DNA from: Priapulus caudatus
Lineage: Eukaryota; Priapulida; Priapulimorpha; Priapulimorphida; Priapulidae
Direction: 5' to 3'
Assembly: GCF_000485595.1 (NCBI RefSeq)
Contig: NW_014577129.1
Span: forward strand, 192,920 to 228,011
Length of the DNA: 35,092 nucleotides
In this document: in pieces, positions 12,501-24,064 of the stretch
Position numbering within the stretch: the first letter of the stretch is position 1
How the letters are laid out: each line of letters starts with the position of its first letter
The notes under the pieces: generated by a model
Told to the model about the DNA's origin: nothing
The model's database searches: none
What the model saw: only the letters and a program-made list of their open reading frames with translations
Translations under genes and position numbers: made by a program

Positions 12501-12956
12501 AATGATTGCTATTGCAGACGTAACACAAAATTGAACGCAGCTGGTACTGTCATTCCCCTGAAAGATGTCGTTTTTACATGCCGATTGTGCATTGTTATTA
12601 CAGTTTTTGACAACAGATTGTATATGCGCCTCACTGCACATATCACTTAATTCAACCAGATCAACACTAACAGATGACTCTGGTTGGTGAATAAATGAGC
12701 TGTGCCGCAACGAATAACTAGGCTTGTCATCCTGCAGCCTGAGATAAGTTAATTGATCGTCCGAAGAAGCCACGTCGGTTGTACTAATGTCACCATGTAT
12801 CAAAGTGATTTGCGACTCTGATGGAATCATGACTGGTCGTGGCGACTGGTGGTAGAAACAGAGAACGTATGGCGCTGATCCTAGGCTAGTAGTACTACTA
12901 CTAGTAGTAGTAGCATCACTACTAACTACTAGTAGTGGACGCAGCGCTATATCCAC
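9376..12956 (-). CDS. TMEM64: TMEM64-like VTT-domain membrane protein, 3 exons, 404 aa
   Basis: Complete coding sequence assembled from exons 12956-12096, 11006-10845 and 9567-9376 (861+162+192 nt, all phase 0, GT-AG introns). Residues 1-140 are polar and Ser/Thr-rich. Hydrophobic segments lie at about 142-161, 177-200 and 205-235. The VTT (SNARE-associated, DedA-type) core includes GYILLNLGAGYLYG (198-211) and VVALARLTPVPFGLQNA (268-284), followed by the family's GLLPTQ and STLRSMEDV blocks in exon 2. The last membrane segment (ILISVGLTGWIL) and a Ser-rich tail are in exon 3. These blocks match vertebrate TMEM64 as I know it (about 380 aa). TMEM64 is an ER-associated membrane protein linked to SERCA2 calcium handling and Wnt signalling. 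Its relatives VMP1 and TMEM41B are lipid scramblases. Orthology is inferred from recall, without a search. Confidence 0.9.
9764..9858. repeat. CA/GCACAC microsatellite in TMEM64-like intron 2
   Basis: Compound CA, CACG and GCAC repeats with GCATGCAT words. Confidence 0.93.
9889..10585. mobile_element. Foldback element in TMEM64-like intron 2
   Basis: Arms 9889-10082 and about 10260-10585 are inverted copies. The outer end is ACCTTTATTATTSGCC, and the inner part includes AATCTTCCGCATGCGACTCG. The right arm is interrupted by a 110-bp insert (10432-10541). The spacer is about 180 bp and no transposase frame is present. No clean target duplication was found. Confidence 0.8.
10432..10541 (+). mobile_element. 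110-bp insert with 10-bp target duplication and hammerhead-like fold
   Basis: The left foldback arm has a single counterpart of AGCTATAACC. The right arm has it twice, at 10422-10431 and 10542-10551, bracketing this insert. Inside, GCCTCC (10465) pairs with GGAGGC (10476) and is followed by AAAACGTC. AACGTA (10436) can pair with TACGTT (10495). This resembles a type I hammerhead ribozyme of Penelope-like or retrozyme elements, but core bases deviate (AAAA for GAAA, and no clean CTGANGA). Confidence 0.5.
10845..11006 (-). CDS. TMEM64: TMEM64-like exon 2 (residues 288-341)
   Basis: Acceptor TTATTTTCAG|GTCAGC and donor GCACAG|GTAAAA enclose exactly 54 codons. The exon carries the GLLPTQTLNVYMGSTLRSME block, which aligns with the GLLPTQ...LGTTLRTMEDV region of vertebrate TMEM64. 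Confidence 0.88.
11007..12095 (-). other. TMEM64-like intron 1
   Basis: AT-rich with GT-AG ends. No embedded gene or strong repeat structure seen. Confidence 0.85.
12096..12956 (-). CDS. TMEM64: TMEM64-like exon 1 (residues 1-287)
   Basis: Starts at the first ATG of the frame and ends ATTTGCG|GTAAGT, a strong donor. Without splicing the frame would stop four codons later. A TAG/TAC trinucleotide tract (about 12885-12945) encodes the Ser/Thr run at residues 15-25 and is likely length-variable. Confidence 0.88.
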
Positions 12957-15526
12957 GTTCTCGCAAACACGATAAAAGTACGATGCATTGCTTAAATATT
13001 TCTATCTGTCTAGTCATCGATCTTTGTCACGATAACCGCGAACGAACCAAGGCAATTATGTAAACAAACTAATCAACAGTCCAGCATTAGATAAGTGAAT
13101 GGTCTGAATCGCCAGGCGGCGCTGGTCCAAAGGATGATATTAAAATTATTATATTTTTCTGACTCAAAGAACGACCTTTGTATAGGCCCTATATACATTT
13201 CGCACAACTTGTTTAATAATGAAATAATGGTAAATTCCGTTATTTGCATGCATATTGTTCTACGGGTATTTTACTATTGCTGACCTTACATGCAAACGGA
13301 GTAAAATGATTCTTACGGTAGGTTGACCCCTAAGTTCCGCTTCCGGTTTTCGTCCAAGATAGATGTTCACGGTGGGTGATCTTTATCAAGTTTTTTTATA
13401 GATTAATTTTAAGTCCCGACGCAGTTATGATAAAGTATACAGTGCATAATATATTAGTGATGAGAAAAACCGCGCGATTTATTATAGAGACAATCTATAA
13501 CGTCCTTTAAAGCGTATCACTTCGTCGTGTCCCAACCCCTGTAATTTGAGGGCGCTTTGGGGAGGATGGGTGGGTCCGTCACGTCATCGATTTTTCAGTG
13601 GTGGGCGAGGTCCGGTATCTCCACGAATTACTGACATAGCGTGATTTTTTGTTACAGCCGTCTTCCGTTTACACACATGCTAAGTTTTCATATATTATCA
13701 ATAGATACACTACTAGTACTAGTCACTGCAACTTAAGTATGTCTATGCTTAGGCTACTACTCGTCTCAACAGCCAGGGGGCAGGGGTTCATGACGACCCA
13801 GTTCCCAGACCTCATACCTACTGTATCCTCCAGTCTACAGTAGACCCTGCACTGGATATTTATACTGAAATTCTTACAATGTACACAATTATATATATAT
13901 ATATTACCGGTACCTTGTTATCATCATTGCATAGATGTTTTTAACCTAGAAAGCTGATATGAAATTAAAAGAAATTTAAATTTTTCCAAATAATTAAAAA
14001 ATTTAATATTTACCATTGAACCAAGAACTGTGATTAATTTAAACATTTCTATAGATTAATCAAGAACTAATAACAGAAGTGAGTAATTTGGAACACCTTT
14101 AATTAGGAAACCTACCATATCAAGTACAGCGTCTACCTGGGATTGCACTCGTGATGCTCAATTCATGGCAGCAAGTAGGACAGTTGTGACATGCTATCCA
14201 CGAGATTGAGTCATGCTGAGATACATGCTTCCCTGTTGACTACACGTTCCTCCTCAGTGATGACAAATTATTATCACGAGTAAATTTAAAGGGATAATAC
14301 ACCGTAAAATGCTAGGGTATATTATGATAGTAAGTGCATAAATAATAGTATAATCCTACAAATTTCTATAATCATGCATCCGCATTTGTCGTAAAACAAC
14401 AGTGAGTTTCGAAATATTTATTTTTGGCCAATGACATAACACCCTGCAATTGTGCTGGCACCCCGACGAAGCTGTGCTTTTGCTGGTTTATTTTGCACGT
14501 TACAGACCGAGGGCTAATCACAAAGTGCAATTATATTTATACCTAATTGTTATTTAACCAAACGATCTAAATACTACGTTGTTTATAAGCTATTGCAATC
14601 TTTCTCCTCTTGAATTAATAAATAAGAAACACCCTCATCAGTAGCCTGCAGCCGAAAATTGCGATTTACAATTTTGAAAGTTGATGCGCTAGTAGTGGCA
14701 CCACCATCCAGTGTTCTGATTAGGAACCGGCCACCGGCCGAATTGACCGTCTACTCTGCTGTTTCGGCCAGTTACAATTGGCTCAAGTATGATATTAAAA
14801 AAATAAATGAATAAATAAACATTTATTTGCATTTAGTTTGCTCTAATTATTCTCCAAAGTGAAAGTGTTTTATGAGCTACTACTAATAAATCAGTTGAGT
14901 ATATTTGTATGCATGTTATGTGCACAAGAAGCATTGTTTTGTTTTTGAGTAATGCTATTTACATGCTTAATTGTCTAACTCTTATAATTACTAAATCGTC
15001 ATAATTTGGAAACTTTTGGTGAACTCTGAATGTACCAGGAGAAACCAAATTGGAAAAAGGACCATACTGTAATCCAAATGTGTCTGCTTACTGCAGCTCA
15101 GAATACACCAGATTGCATCTCAGAGCATCTAGGTTTAAAAAAAATAATTACCCCAAACCCCCTGCCCGCACTCCCCACGGCCTGTTGCAAAAGCATTTCG
15201 GCCTGTTACTATAAAAGATAATGAAAACCCTGCCATCATTGTAAGCAACGATATAGCCATTAGTTTTAAAACATTAAAAAAAAAATTCTAATGAATATTG
15301 AACAATGAAGTTTTTTTATTTAGTGTAATTTAAACCTATTTTAACAGAAAATACGCAAGCAACCTAGGGTCATGTGTCTCTTTAATGTTTCTTTTCCCCA
15401 AACCACGTAGATCTAGATTAATGTCTGCTGATACAGACTACCTTAAACTTATTCAGTATTATTACTGCTACCTGTTGATATATATATACATATTGTTACA
15501 GGCTTCTACTAATATAATGGTGGTAT
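12957..15526. other. Non-coding stretch upstream of TMEM64-like gene
   Basis: Presumably contains the TMEM64-like 5' UTR and promoter, but I see no clear TATA box or defined start. The rest is AT-rich, with only a short TA microsatellite at about 13892-13903. No exon or RNA gene is recognised. Confidence 0.45.
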
Positions 15527-15586
15527 CAGGAGTAAGATAATATAGGATATCCTATATATAGGATATCCTATATTATCTTACTCCTG
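15527..15586. repeat. 60-bp perfect palindrome with no spacer
   Basis: Two 30-bp halves beginning CAGGAGTAAGATAATATAGG are exact inverted copies meeting at TATA|TATA. The inner halves contain the smaller palindrome AGGATATCCT. It may be a minimal foldback insertion, a hairpin RNA source or a hairpin artefact of assembly. Confidence 0.95.
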
Positions 15587-16176
15587 GTGTTATCAATACA
15601 ACATAATATATTCTATGGTCTGTTATATACATCATGTAATCATTCACTGATATTAATGTACGAGGATTTGCACCCAGTAACATTGTGTATATTGAGGTAT
15701 ACCAGTTATTGGCAGCCATAAGCACTGGGTATCATGTGGCAGTAAAATATAGTTATTTCATGCACGGCCTGTTATATTTAGTGTCATGTTTATTTCATAA
15801 TTTTGACCTACGTTAATACATACCAATCTATTGTAGTCATAGTTGAGCATGAATAAATTGTAAAGATGCTTTTTATGTCCTAATGCCTGTAGTACAGATA
15901 CAATTCCTTATCCTGCTCTTATCTCAAGATGAAAGTAGTGTGCTGTTGTCCTATGTTCTACAGTTACTAGCCATGTATAGGTGGAGTCCAAACAAACCTT
16001 ACCAGTTCGTACAAACAATACCAGAGCATGTAAAGAGTTATGGCGAACAAACCAGTCATAACAGGTCTCACGAGTTATTGAAGAAGCTCAAAATTGATCA
16101 TGCATCGAGAATGTATATTAAATTGACTACGTCACGAATTTTCTACGGTGTATATTTGTAAAATTTTGTTGCAATT
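15587..16176. other. Non-coding stretch, no recognised feature
   Basis: AT-rich DNA between the palindrome and a dispersed repeat. The longest frame here shows no recognised domain or splice support. Confidence 0.45.
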
Positions 16177-17526
16177 TTTTAGCTCAGCTGACGAAGTCAG
16201 ATGCAGCTTGTAGAATCGCATGAATGTTCGTGCGTCCGTCCGTCCCTCCGTGCGTCAACAGTTACGGCACAAATCTTAACCGCTCGACATACGGTCTTGA
16301 TATTCGAGACATCGGGGGAGGGGGGGTTGCGAAAAGGACTCGGGATGTCGAATTTGGGGGTCAAAAATCAAGATGTGTCAATGGAGGGGGAATATTTCCC
16401 CCTTAACTTAAGGTATAGGAGAAAATACGGAATTGCTGCACAAATTTCAACGGTTCGACCTACGCTCTTAATATTCGATGTATATAGTAATGGGGAGGAA
16501 ACCCATCACCAGTGCGAAATTAGAGGTCACAGGTCAAAGGGCAGTGGGGGAAAGGTCAGATATCAGACATTTTCTGAGGACATGGTCTAACGGACCGAGT
16601 GCAAAACTTTTTTGTATCAGAGCTGACCTACCATTTTTTTTCACTTTATTGAAAGGACCATGAAATGCACTTTCCGCTGACGTACGAAGAGTAAGTGTGT
16701 GATAATTTTTTGACCCTTAAGAGGAGGGTTAAACATGGATTTGTTGACTGTTAACAAAGGACTGAACTGCTTTTGCTAAATTGTGGATGTGAGGCTACAG
16801 TTGCACAGTTCAATTGCAAAGGCAAATGTTTGTTGAACAAGGTTTACGCTCCTTAAATCATGTGCAGTCTGTATTAGCACCCTGAGTAGCACCCTATATT
16901 AGCACACTGTAATAGCACCCTGAATGCTCGCGTGGGTAGGCAAAAACACGGGGGCACGCATGGATGGGGGTGAAACTATTTTAATCATAATTATTGCCTG
17001 GCAACCTGCAATGCAGATGTGTTACCTCATTGTTGAGCGAAATTCTTGCCTGCCTGAATATACTTGGATTTTAGCCGGTAGGATTTCAGCAACTCAATGG
17101 AGTGAAGTTATCACGCACGAACGGCAATGCCATCTTTGATAATTGATGACATTTGCACGCGCCATCATGCGGCAACTGCTTTTGCTATTAGAGCCCCCTC
17201 CCCCCACCCTCCCTCTACCCTCCCCCCACCACCACCACTACGCTCGCACTCGACGCATATCCATGATAACATGTCTATGTATATGTATAGCGAAGTCATT
17301 AAAGTTACACAGCTGTATCTTTATTACTGTACTACCGGTATAGCAAAGCCTAGCTATCATAGATTTTAGTAGCCATCATGTATTAGTAGTATCCTAGATA
17401 TATGCTCTGAGCGCGAACGCGGTGGCGGGAGGGCGCACTTGACTCGGTTGCCAGTGAGTTTATCAGAAGAATACCCGGCTACAGTACACCGTCAGTTGAG
17501 CGCTGTCGCTCTGCGGCACTTGTTTA
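16177..17526 (+). repeat. Dispersed repeat of about 1.35 kb, copy 1
   Basis: Collinear with 22787-23927 in zinc-finger gene intron 4. Shared landmarks are the start AGCTTGTAGAATCGCATGA, a CGTCCGTC run, AGACATTTTCTGAGGACAT, TTGACCCTTAAGAGGAGGG and the end GCGCTGTCGCTC(T/C)GCGGCAC. This copy has an extra C-rich tract (17192-17230). No reading frame is conserved between the copies, so it is probably a non-autonomous mobile element. Confidence 0.82.
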
Positions 17527-17792
17527 CATGAAAAGTAAGTGCTAATGGGACTAAATGTATCCTCAAATTCTTACCTGGTAAGATTGTTTCTCAACTAGTT
17601 AAAAATTCAAATCAAATCCAATTCACATGGAACGGAATAGCAAAAATAGGAAGTATAATGCAGCAATTTAACCATAAAAAGTGAACAGAATCACTCACAT
17701 TTTGTGAAAAAGTGGATATTATTTTTTACTTTTACTATTTACAGTGACGTAATCACTTTTTAAGCGGTTGTGGTATAATCATAGAGGAGCAA
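17527..17792. other. Non-coding stretch, no recognised feature
   Basis: Short AT-rich spacer between the dispersed repeat and foldback family C. Confidence 0.5.
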
Positions 17793-18563
17793 TACATTAA
17801 TCACAGTGGCTATATGCCCGGCAGCCGGGCACGGTCTTCGTTTTCCTAAATGCCCGGCAGTTCTTAACCCTAACTCTAACCCTAACCCTAAACCTAACAA
17901 AAACCCTAACTCTAGCCCTAAACCTAGCCCTAACCCTAACCCTAAACCTAACAAAAACCCTAACTCTAGCCCTAAACCTAGCCCTAANNNNNNNNNNNNN
18001 NNNNNNNNNNNNNNNNNNNNNNNNNNNNNNNNNNNNNNNNNNNNNNNNNNNNNNNNNNNNNNNNNNNNNNNNNNNNNNNNNNNNNNNNNNNNNNNNNNNN
18101 NNNNNNNNNNNNNNNNNNNNNNNNNNNNNNNNNNNNNNNNNNNNNNNNNNNNNNNNNNNNNNNNNNNNNNNNNNNNNNNNNNNNNNNNNNNNNNNNNNNN
18201 NNNNNNNNNNNNNNNNNNNNNNNNNNNNNNNNNNNNNNNNNNNNNNNNNNNNNNNNNNNNNNNNNNNNNNNNNNNNNNNNNNNNNAGAGTTAGGGTTTTT
18301 GTTAGGTTTAGGGTTAGGGTTAGGGCTAGGTTTAGGGCTAGAGTTAGGGTTTTTGTTAGGTTTAGGGTTAGGGTTAGGGCTAGGTTTAGGGCTAGAGTTA
18401 GGGTTTTTGTTAGGTTTAGGGTTAGGGTTAGAGTTAGGGTTAAGAACTGCCGGGCATTTAGGAAAACGAAGACCGTGCCCGGCTGCCGGGCATATAGCCA
18501 CAGCGTTTAGGAAAACGAAGACCGTGCCCGGCTGCCGGGCATATAGCCACAGCGTACATTAAT
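17793..18563. mobile_element. Foldback family C: gap-spanning element with telomere-like arms
   Basis: Left terminus (from 17802) GTGGCTATATGCCCGGC, with an internal GCCCGGCAGCCGGGC hairpin, leads into a degenerate CCCTAA array. The right side is the inverted copy with TTAGGG. The nested arrays show a 54-bp higher-order unit. The right terminus is duplicated (49-bp units at 18457 and 18506). TACATTAAT occurs at 17793-17801 and again at 18555-18563, a 9-bp target duplication that frames one insertion. The centre is unsequenced. Confidence 0.88.
17988..18285. other. Assembly gap (298 N)
   Basis: A run of N inside the telomere-like foldback. Frames drawn across it are meaningless. Confidence 1.
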
Positions 18564-19540
18564 TACTTAGCAATTACTTGCTTTCTAAGTAGTGTAGCTC
18601 TAAATGAGCCACTGAGCATGGTAAATAATTTAATGATGGCATCTTAAGTATTGGTGAGTTAATTCATATAATTCTCCACTAGGTACATAGGTTTGGAGGT
18701 TTCTCTAGTAGGCACAGTGTGTTAGCCAGAGACCTGTCTACCCATGTTTTGGAAGGCGTATTCTTGGATCAGACGGGTGAAATTTGATAGAGACGGCATG
18801 AGGGCGGCCCAATTTTATATATTATACACCTTGTATAACTGACAACAGCGCTTATAAGAATATAAAATATCAGATTCCTGTCTTTTGGGCATTTCAGACT
18901 AAATTTCCTTTTTTTTATTGTAAGGCCCTCCCCCTAGGGCGCTTTGCACCCACAGCATCATCACTTCGCTCAGATGGTGAGACTCCCTGATTTTTCTTCC
19001 TGGCTAACACCCTGAGTAGGCATCAGATTGCTAATTATGCATTACTGTAGGACCACTATCCACCCTGCTCTGCATTTATATAGGAAAAAATTCACAAGAT
19101 TGGAAAAGGGCCTCAGCTTTATAAATTGGTGCATAATTTTCACAGCTGACCCAGTTTATGCTCGAGGTCAATAGCATACTTTTCACGTATTACCGCTTGC
19201 CTCCCAACGAATACCACAGATGCTGAAGATATTGGCAATGCATTGTTTTGGGCATTTTCTTTGTGCACAATTTTTCACATTAATTGCTTTTAGTAATTTC
19301 AGGTAGGCATTATTCGCCACAAAGTGGCACTTGAAAAGTGGTAGAGATGCATAAGGATAACTAAAGTTAAGTAATGCATCATGGTGTGCATGTAAACATT
19401 GACTTTCCACTGTGTCACCACTATATGAGCTGAAGTTGAAGAAAGGTAGCACAGTGGATCTACTTCTGCTGCACAGCAATGCATTGATTCCATATGATTG
19501 CACCAGCATATCGAGTGTCACATACGTGTTGCTTTTTTAG
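18564..19540. other. Non-coding stretch, likely upstream region of zinc-finger gene
   Basis: No recognised domain in any frame. CGTGTTGCTTTTTTAG at 19525-19540 is a good splice acceptor 49 bp before the zinc-finger ATG, so an unlocated 5' UTR exon may lie in or beyond this stretch. Confidence 0.45.
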
Positions 19541-19589
19541 GTGCACAAAGTATGCACATGGCTTATCGCATGCATGTGTGTTTGTAACC

Positions 19590-19754
19590 ATGGATGACGT
19601 CATCGTGAAGGTCGAACCAACAGATCCAGATGAGGACCCACATGGAACCTTAGCTTGTGCCGAATATGTAAAAATGGAGAGTAAGGACGATGGTACGCGG
19701 ACGACAGTCGATAGGACTGATACGGGACAGAGTGAAGCGGATCTCTATATAGCA
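19590..19754 (+). CDS. Zinc-finger gene exon 1 (residues 1-55)
   Basis: Begins MDDVIVKVEP and ends TATAGCA|GTAAGT in phase 0. Both SUMO consensus sites are here. The frame stays open upstream of the ATG, but the ACCATGG context and an acceptor at 19540 favour this start. Confidence 0.8.
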
Positions 19755-22700
19755 GTAAGTATAGAATTAACCGAATGTCAAGACTTCCCTAGAGCATTCA
19801 TGTTCATCACGTTGGTGTCTCTTGTTGGCATTTTTTAGTAAATATAATATATTAAGAGCTATGTCCTGATTAGCTGCATTCTACTTTTTTTTCGTTCAGA
19901 TGTTCCCCCTTCTCCAAGCATCATCAATCTTGGTATAGTATCTTCTGTACATGCTTATCTTGGCAAGTACAAGTGTAGTGACCATGAACATAAATGAAAA
20001 AAACATTTCTTGCCCGACACCTCGCAACCAAAGTCTCTCCCTAGTACTTGCTTTCCTTACTTGCTCTGACTGTCATGTTAACTCCGGCCTGAAGAAAGAA
20101 CTTATTGAAGGATAGCTGTAAACCTGAATCTTGTAATTTACTGAAATTGAGTCCTTTCCTACTGATGGCAATTGTTAACTTAATATGCTTCTGGTGGAAG
20201 TATGTTACAACTTTCTCCCATAATAAATAATTCAATTAAAACGCCCTTAAATAATCTAAGCATCTTGTTACAGTATCTGATGTTATATATTTGCCTGGCA
20301 GTGTATTGCATGTGTACAATATTCTAGGGTAGAAACTCGGAAGTTTATCTATGAGGAGATGTCACATTTAACCAGTTACTAATTGCAAATTGCAGTTTGT
20401 AAGTTGCTTATTTACCGTTTATGCAGGGCTTAGAAGACTGCAGTGGAGCAGATTTTCCATATGTTAGTTTAACAGAGAGTGACTACAGCTCACTTTTCTT
20501 TGACTGTGATGATGACCTCTCCGATACAAATGATGACTTCGGTAAGTGGAATAATAGTCATCATCATCATCATCCGGCTTTAGTTTATCCAGGCCTGAAT
20601 TGATCCTCTCCCGAGGGTGGGGCCTGTTTGACTTGTCGTCGTCAGAGACACCCTCTCCACGCAGAGCGGGTTTGAGGGTCCGTCGTTTCCAAGCCGAGCT
20701 TCGCCCGGTCGCTCTTTACCACCTCCTCCCACGTCTTCTTCGGTTTGCCGGGTCCTCTCTGAGAGTCCACCTCGAGCTTGCGAGCTCGAGCTATCCATCC
20801 GTTACTGCGTTCAACGTGGCCTGAGCCACCTCATTCTGCCTTTGCTTAGCACGGTGTCGACGTCCTGGATGCCCAGCTTCACGAGGAGTGAGTCCGAGCT
20901 CACTTCGTCCTTGATCTTTACGTTGCAGTTTACGTTTAGTAATTGAAGTTTCTTATTTTGTCTTTCTCATCAGAAATTCGCCTATCGACTTGTTACCTGT
21001 TGTTGTTGTTGTTGACCGACTGTTGTTACATGAGAAAGAATACTAGTTGCAATATGCACGCGAAATCTTACATGCCATGCAGAAGCATGCCTTCTACCTT
21101 ACCTTACCTTACCTTACCTTACCTTACCTTACCTTACCTTACCTTACCTTACCTTACCTTACCTTACCTTACCTTACCTTACCTTACCTTACCTTACCTT
21201 ACCTTACCTTACCTTACCTTACCAGTGTCTGCTACATTTCAGATGTCTTCGCTTTGACCGGTGGCGTACCTGTCTTACCCGACCAAGATGGGTTGATAGA
21301 GATGCCTCAGGGACTGGCTGTGAGCGGTTCCAAGGTCGCGCGCTACAACCCCATGACCAAGGAGTACCACTGCATTAGCTGCCCAATGCGAGGATCCGCC
21401 TCCCATCTAGCTGAACATTATCTAGGTATGAGTAATGAATGGTTGCGTGAGTTTAATTTAAAGGCATACTAGGCCCATTGATTACGCAATGTTGACGAAT
21501 GCTAGAGTAACTGGCACCTTGTGTAGTTAATAAGTACATAACCTTATAGCCAAACGCGTATTAGTTTGTCCAATATCACTGCTGGTTACATTACAAGCAA
21601 GACTTGAAATCGGTTGTTGATATTCATTTACGTGCCGTAAATGTTATCCAGGAGTCAAGCGATGATGTAAACATTTGTGCGGCCCGTATGTTTTGGACGC
21701 CAGATGAAATGGAGGTGTCAGCGGTGTAACCACGGCCACGGACTAAACATGGAAATGGAGTAAAACACGTACTAATCACGGACGCACATGGACAGCCCTG
21801 ACAAAAAGTTCCTTATCACGAGCGTCCGTGTTTACAAAATCACTGGTGATAGCATTGCGTACGGCCGAGCATGCGTGCGAAAATGTTCGGTGCACTATAA
21901 ATCTGTATCACACCCGCTTCGCCGGCAGCGGTTTGAAACTGTAAACAACTGATTTCTTGGACTGCGGATTTCAATTAGACATTTCTTAGTAACCAGCAGT
22001 GATATTGAACAAACTAATACGTGTTTGGATGTAAGGTTATGTACTTATTAACTACACAAGGTGCCAGTTACTCTAGCATTCATCAACATTGCATAATCAA
22101 TGGGCTTAGTATGCCTTTAATATCGACACAATATCGCCACTTCTGTATCATATTTTATTGCTGTTATATAATTATATAAGTCTGTGCGTTATGGATGTAT
22201 GTACACCTATTTGTAATTATTCCTTATATTGTAATTTGTTTCAGTTTATTCTCAATTCCTGTTAGTCTAGCACACGAGTTGCAACATGTGAATTTATCAA
22301 AAATCGGAATTATTAATAAGTCGTATGTCTTATGTTATTTGCACAGGGGTCCACCTAAACACAAAGTGTTTTATCTGCCCGATTTGCTCATACAGTAGCT
22401 CTTGGGTGCGTGGCCTACTCAATCATGTTGAGACGTCGCACCAAGAGAGTGTCGATAAGGCAGACCTTGTCAAGAATGTGCCGATATACACTGAAGTGAG
22501 TATTGCATGCTTTGAGGCATTTGAAAACTAATGGGTTATGCAGGTGATTTTCACGCAGCTTGAGATGAATGAGGTTAGGTAACGTGCCGTCTCGACAGGC
22601 ATTCCGAGGTAATCAACCAAGGTAAACAACCGTGTAGCATTGGTTGTTTCATTAATGCTTGTATTGAGGCATGTTAATAAAGGGCATGAAAAATTTAAAT

Positions 22701-24024
22701 ATCACTTTACATACTTTAGTATGGGACTGGCAACCGCAGTCATGTATTATGGATATGTTATGTATGTCTTACTGCACATCAGTTTTAAGCTCATCTTTAT
22801 CACATCAGCTTGTAGAATCGCATGATTGTCCGTCCGTGCGTGCGTGCGTGCATCTGTCCGTCAACAGTTGGGCACAAATCTAAACGGCTCGACGTACGGT
22901 CACGATATCCGGGACGTGGGGGAGTAATCCGAAAACGAGTTGGGATGTCGAGGCTGGGGGTCAAAGGTCAAAGGTCAAGAGGTGTAAAATAAGGGGGAAC
23001 ATTCCCTCCTTAACTTAAGGTATAGGGAGGAAATGCAGAATTGCGGCACAAATCTAAACGGCTCGACCTAGGCTCGTGATAGTTGGTGTATAGCATCATG
23101 GTAGGAAAAGAGGTCACAGGTCAAAGGTCAATGGGGCACAGGGCAGATTTTAGACATTTTCTGAGGACATCGTCGTACGGAGCGATTGAAAAACTTTTTT
23201 GTTTCAGCGATGCCCTACCATTTTTATGGCTTTATTGAAAGGACCATGAAATGTACTTTCCGCTGACATGCGACAAGTGTCGGATAACATTTTGACCCTT
23301 AAGAGGAGGGCTAAACATGGATTTGTTTACTGTTAGAAAGAATTTGACTGTCGGGTTTGCTAGTAGAATCTATACATGCCTGGATGTATGAGGCTACAAT
23401 GTCACAGTGAAATTTCAAAAGCTAAATTTGGTTGAAGAAGGTTTATGCTCCTTAAATCGTATAATTTCTATGGCATTCTGTACTGTCAGTGTGTTACATG
23501 TAACTTATGCCACTGCCAGTGGCCACATACCAGTGCATGTGGTGGTGATAGTACTGTGTAGTTTTTGCCTGCGTTAATTAGTTACAGGTGGTAGCTCTCT
23601 ATTTTAGCCTGTAGGCTTGCATAGGTAAATGGATGAGTGCTTACCTATTCTGTCTTGCAAATAGTTGTTGCTACTACGTACGATGGGAGCTTCCATCTTT
23701 AATCTTAAGACACTTCAACGTACACGCCATCTCGTGGCAACTTTCATAACGATTCCAACGAACATTCCTTCTAGAAGGGTCCTGATACCATCCCTGTGCC
23801 TTCCACTGTTTCGGCGCATATGTGAACACATTTGGGACTAACAGGGTTTACTAGAATCCCACCACTCCACCACAGAGTCACCGCAGTAGACGTGAGATGA
23901 GCGCTGTCGCTCCGCGGCACTTGTTTAAATAATTTATGCTCAGTCTGGGAAAATGCTTAGTTTCGTCTGTTTAATCTCCCTGACTACGGGTCTGGTGTAA
24001 TATCTTATATTTTTATGTCCTGTA

Positions 24025-24064
<40 letters not shown>

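Noticed and set aside
17797-18510. Long PNPNPKPNK-type frames on both strands
   Set aside because: Translation of telomere-like repeats and of N characters across the gap.
19183-19521. 112-codon minus-strand frame upstream of the zinc-finger gene
   Set aside because: AT-rich, no domain, no splice or promoter support, overlaps the likely zinc-finger 5' region.
20943-21257. TLPYLTLPYL-repeat frame
   Set aside because: Translation of the (ACCTT)n array. Only the exon 3 part is real.
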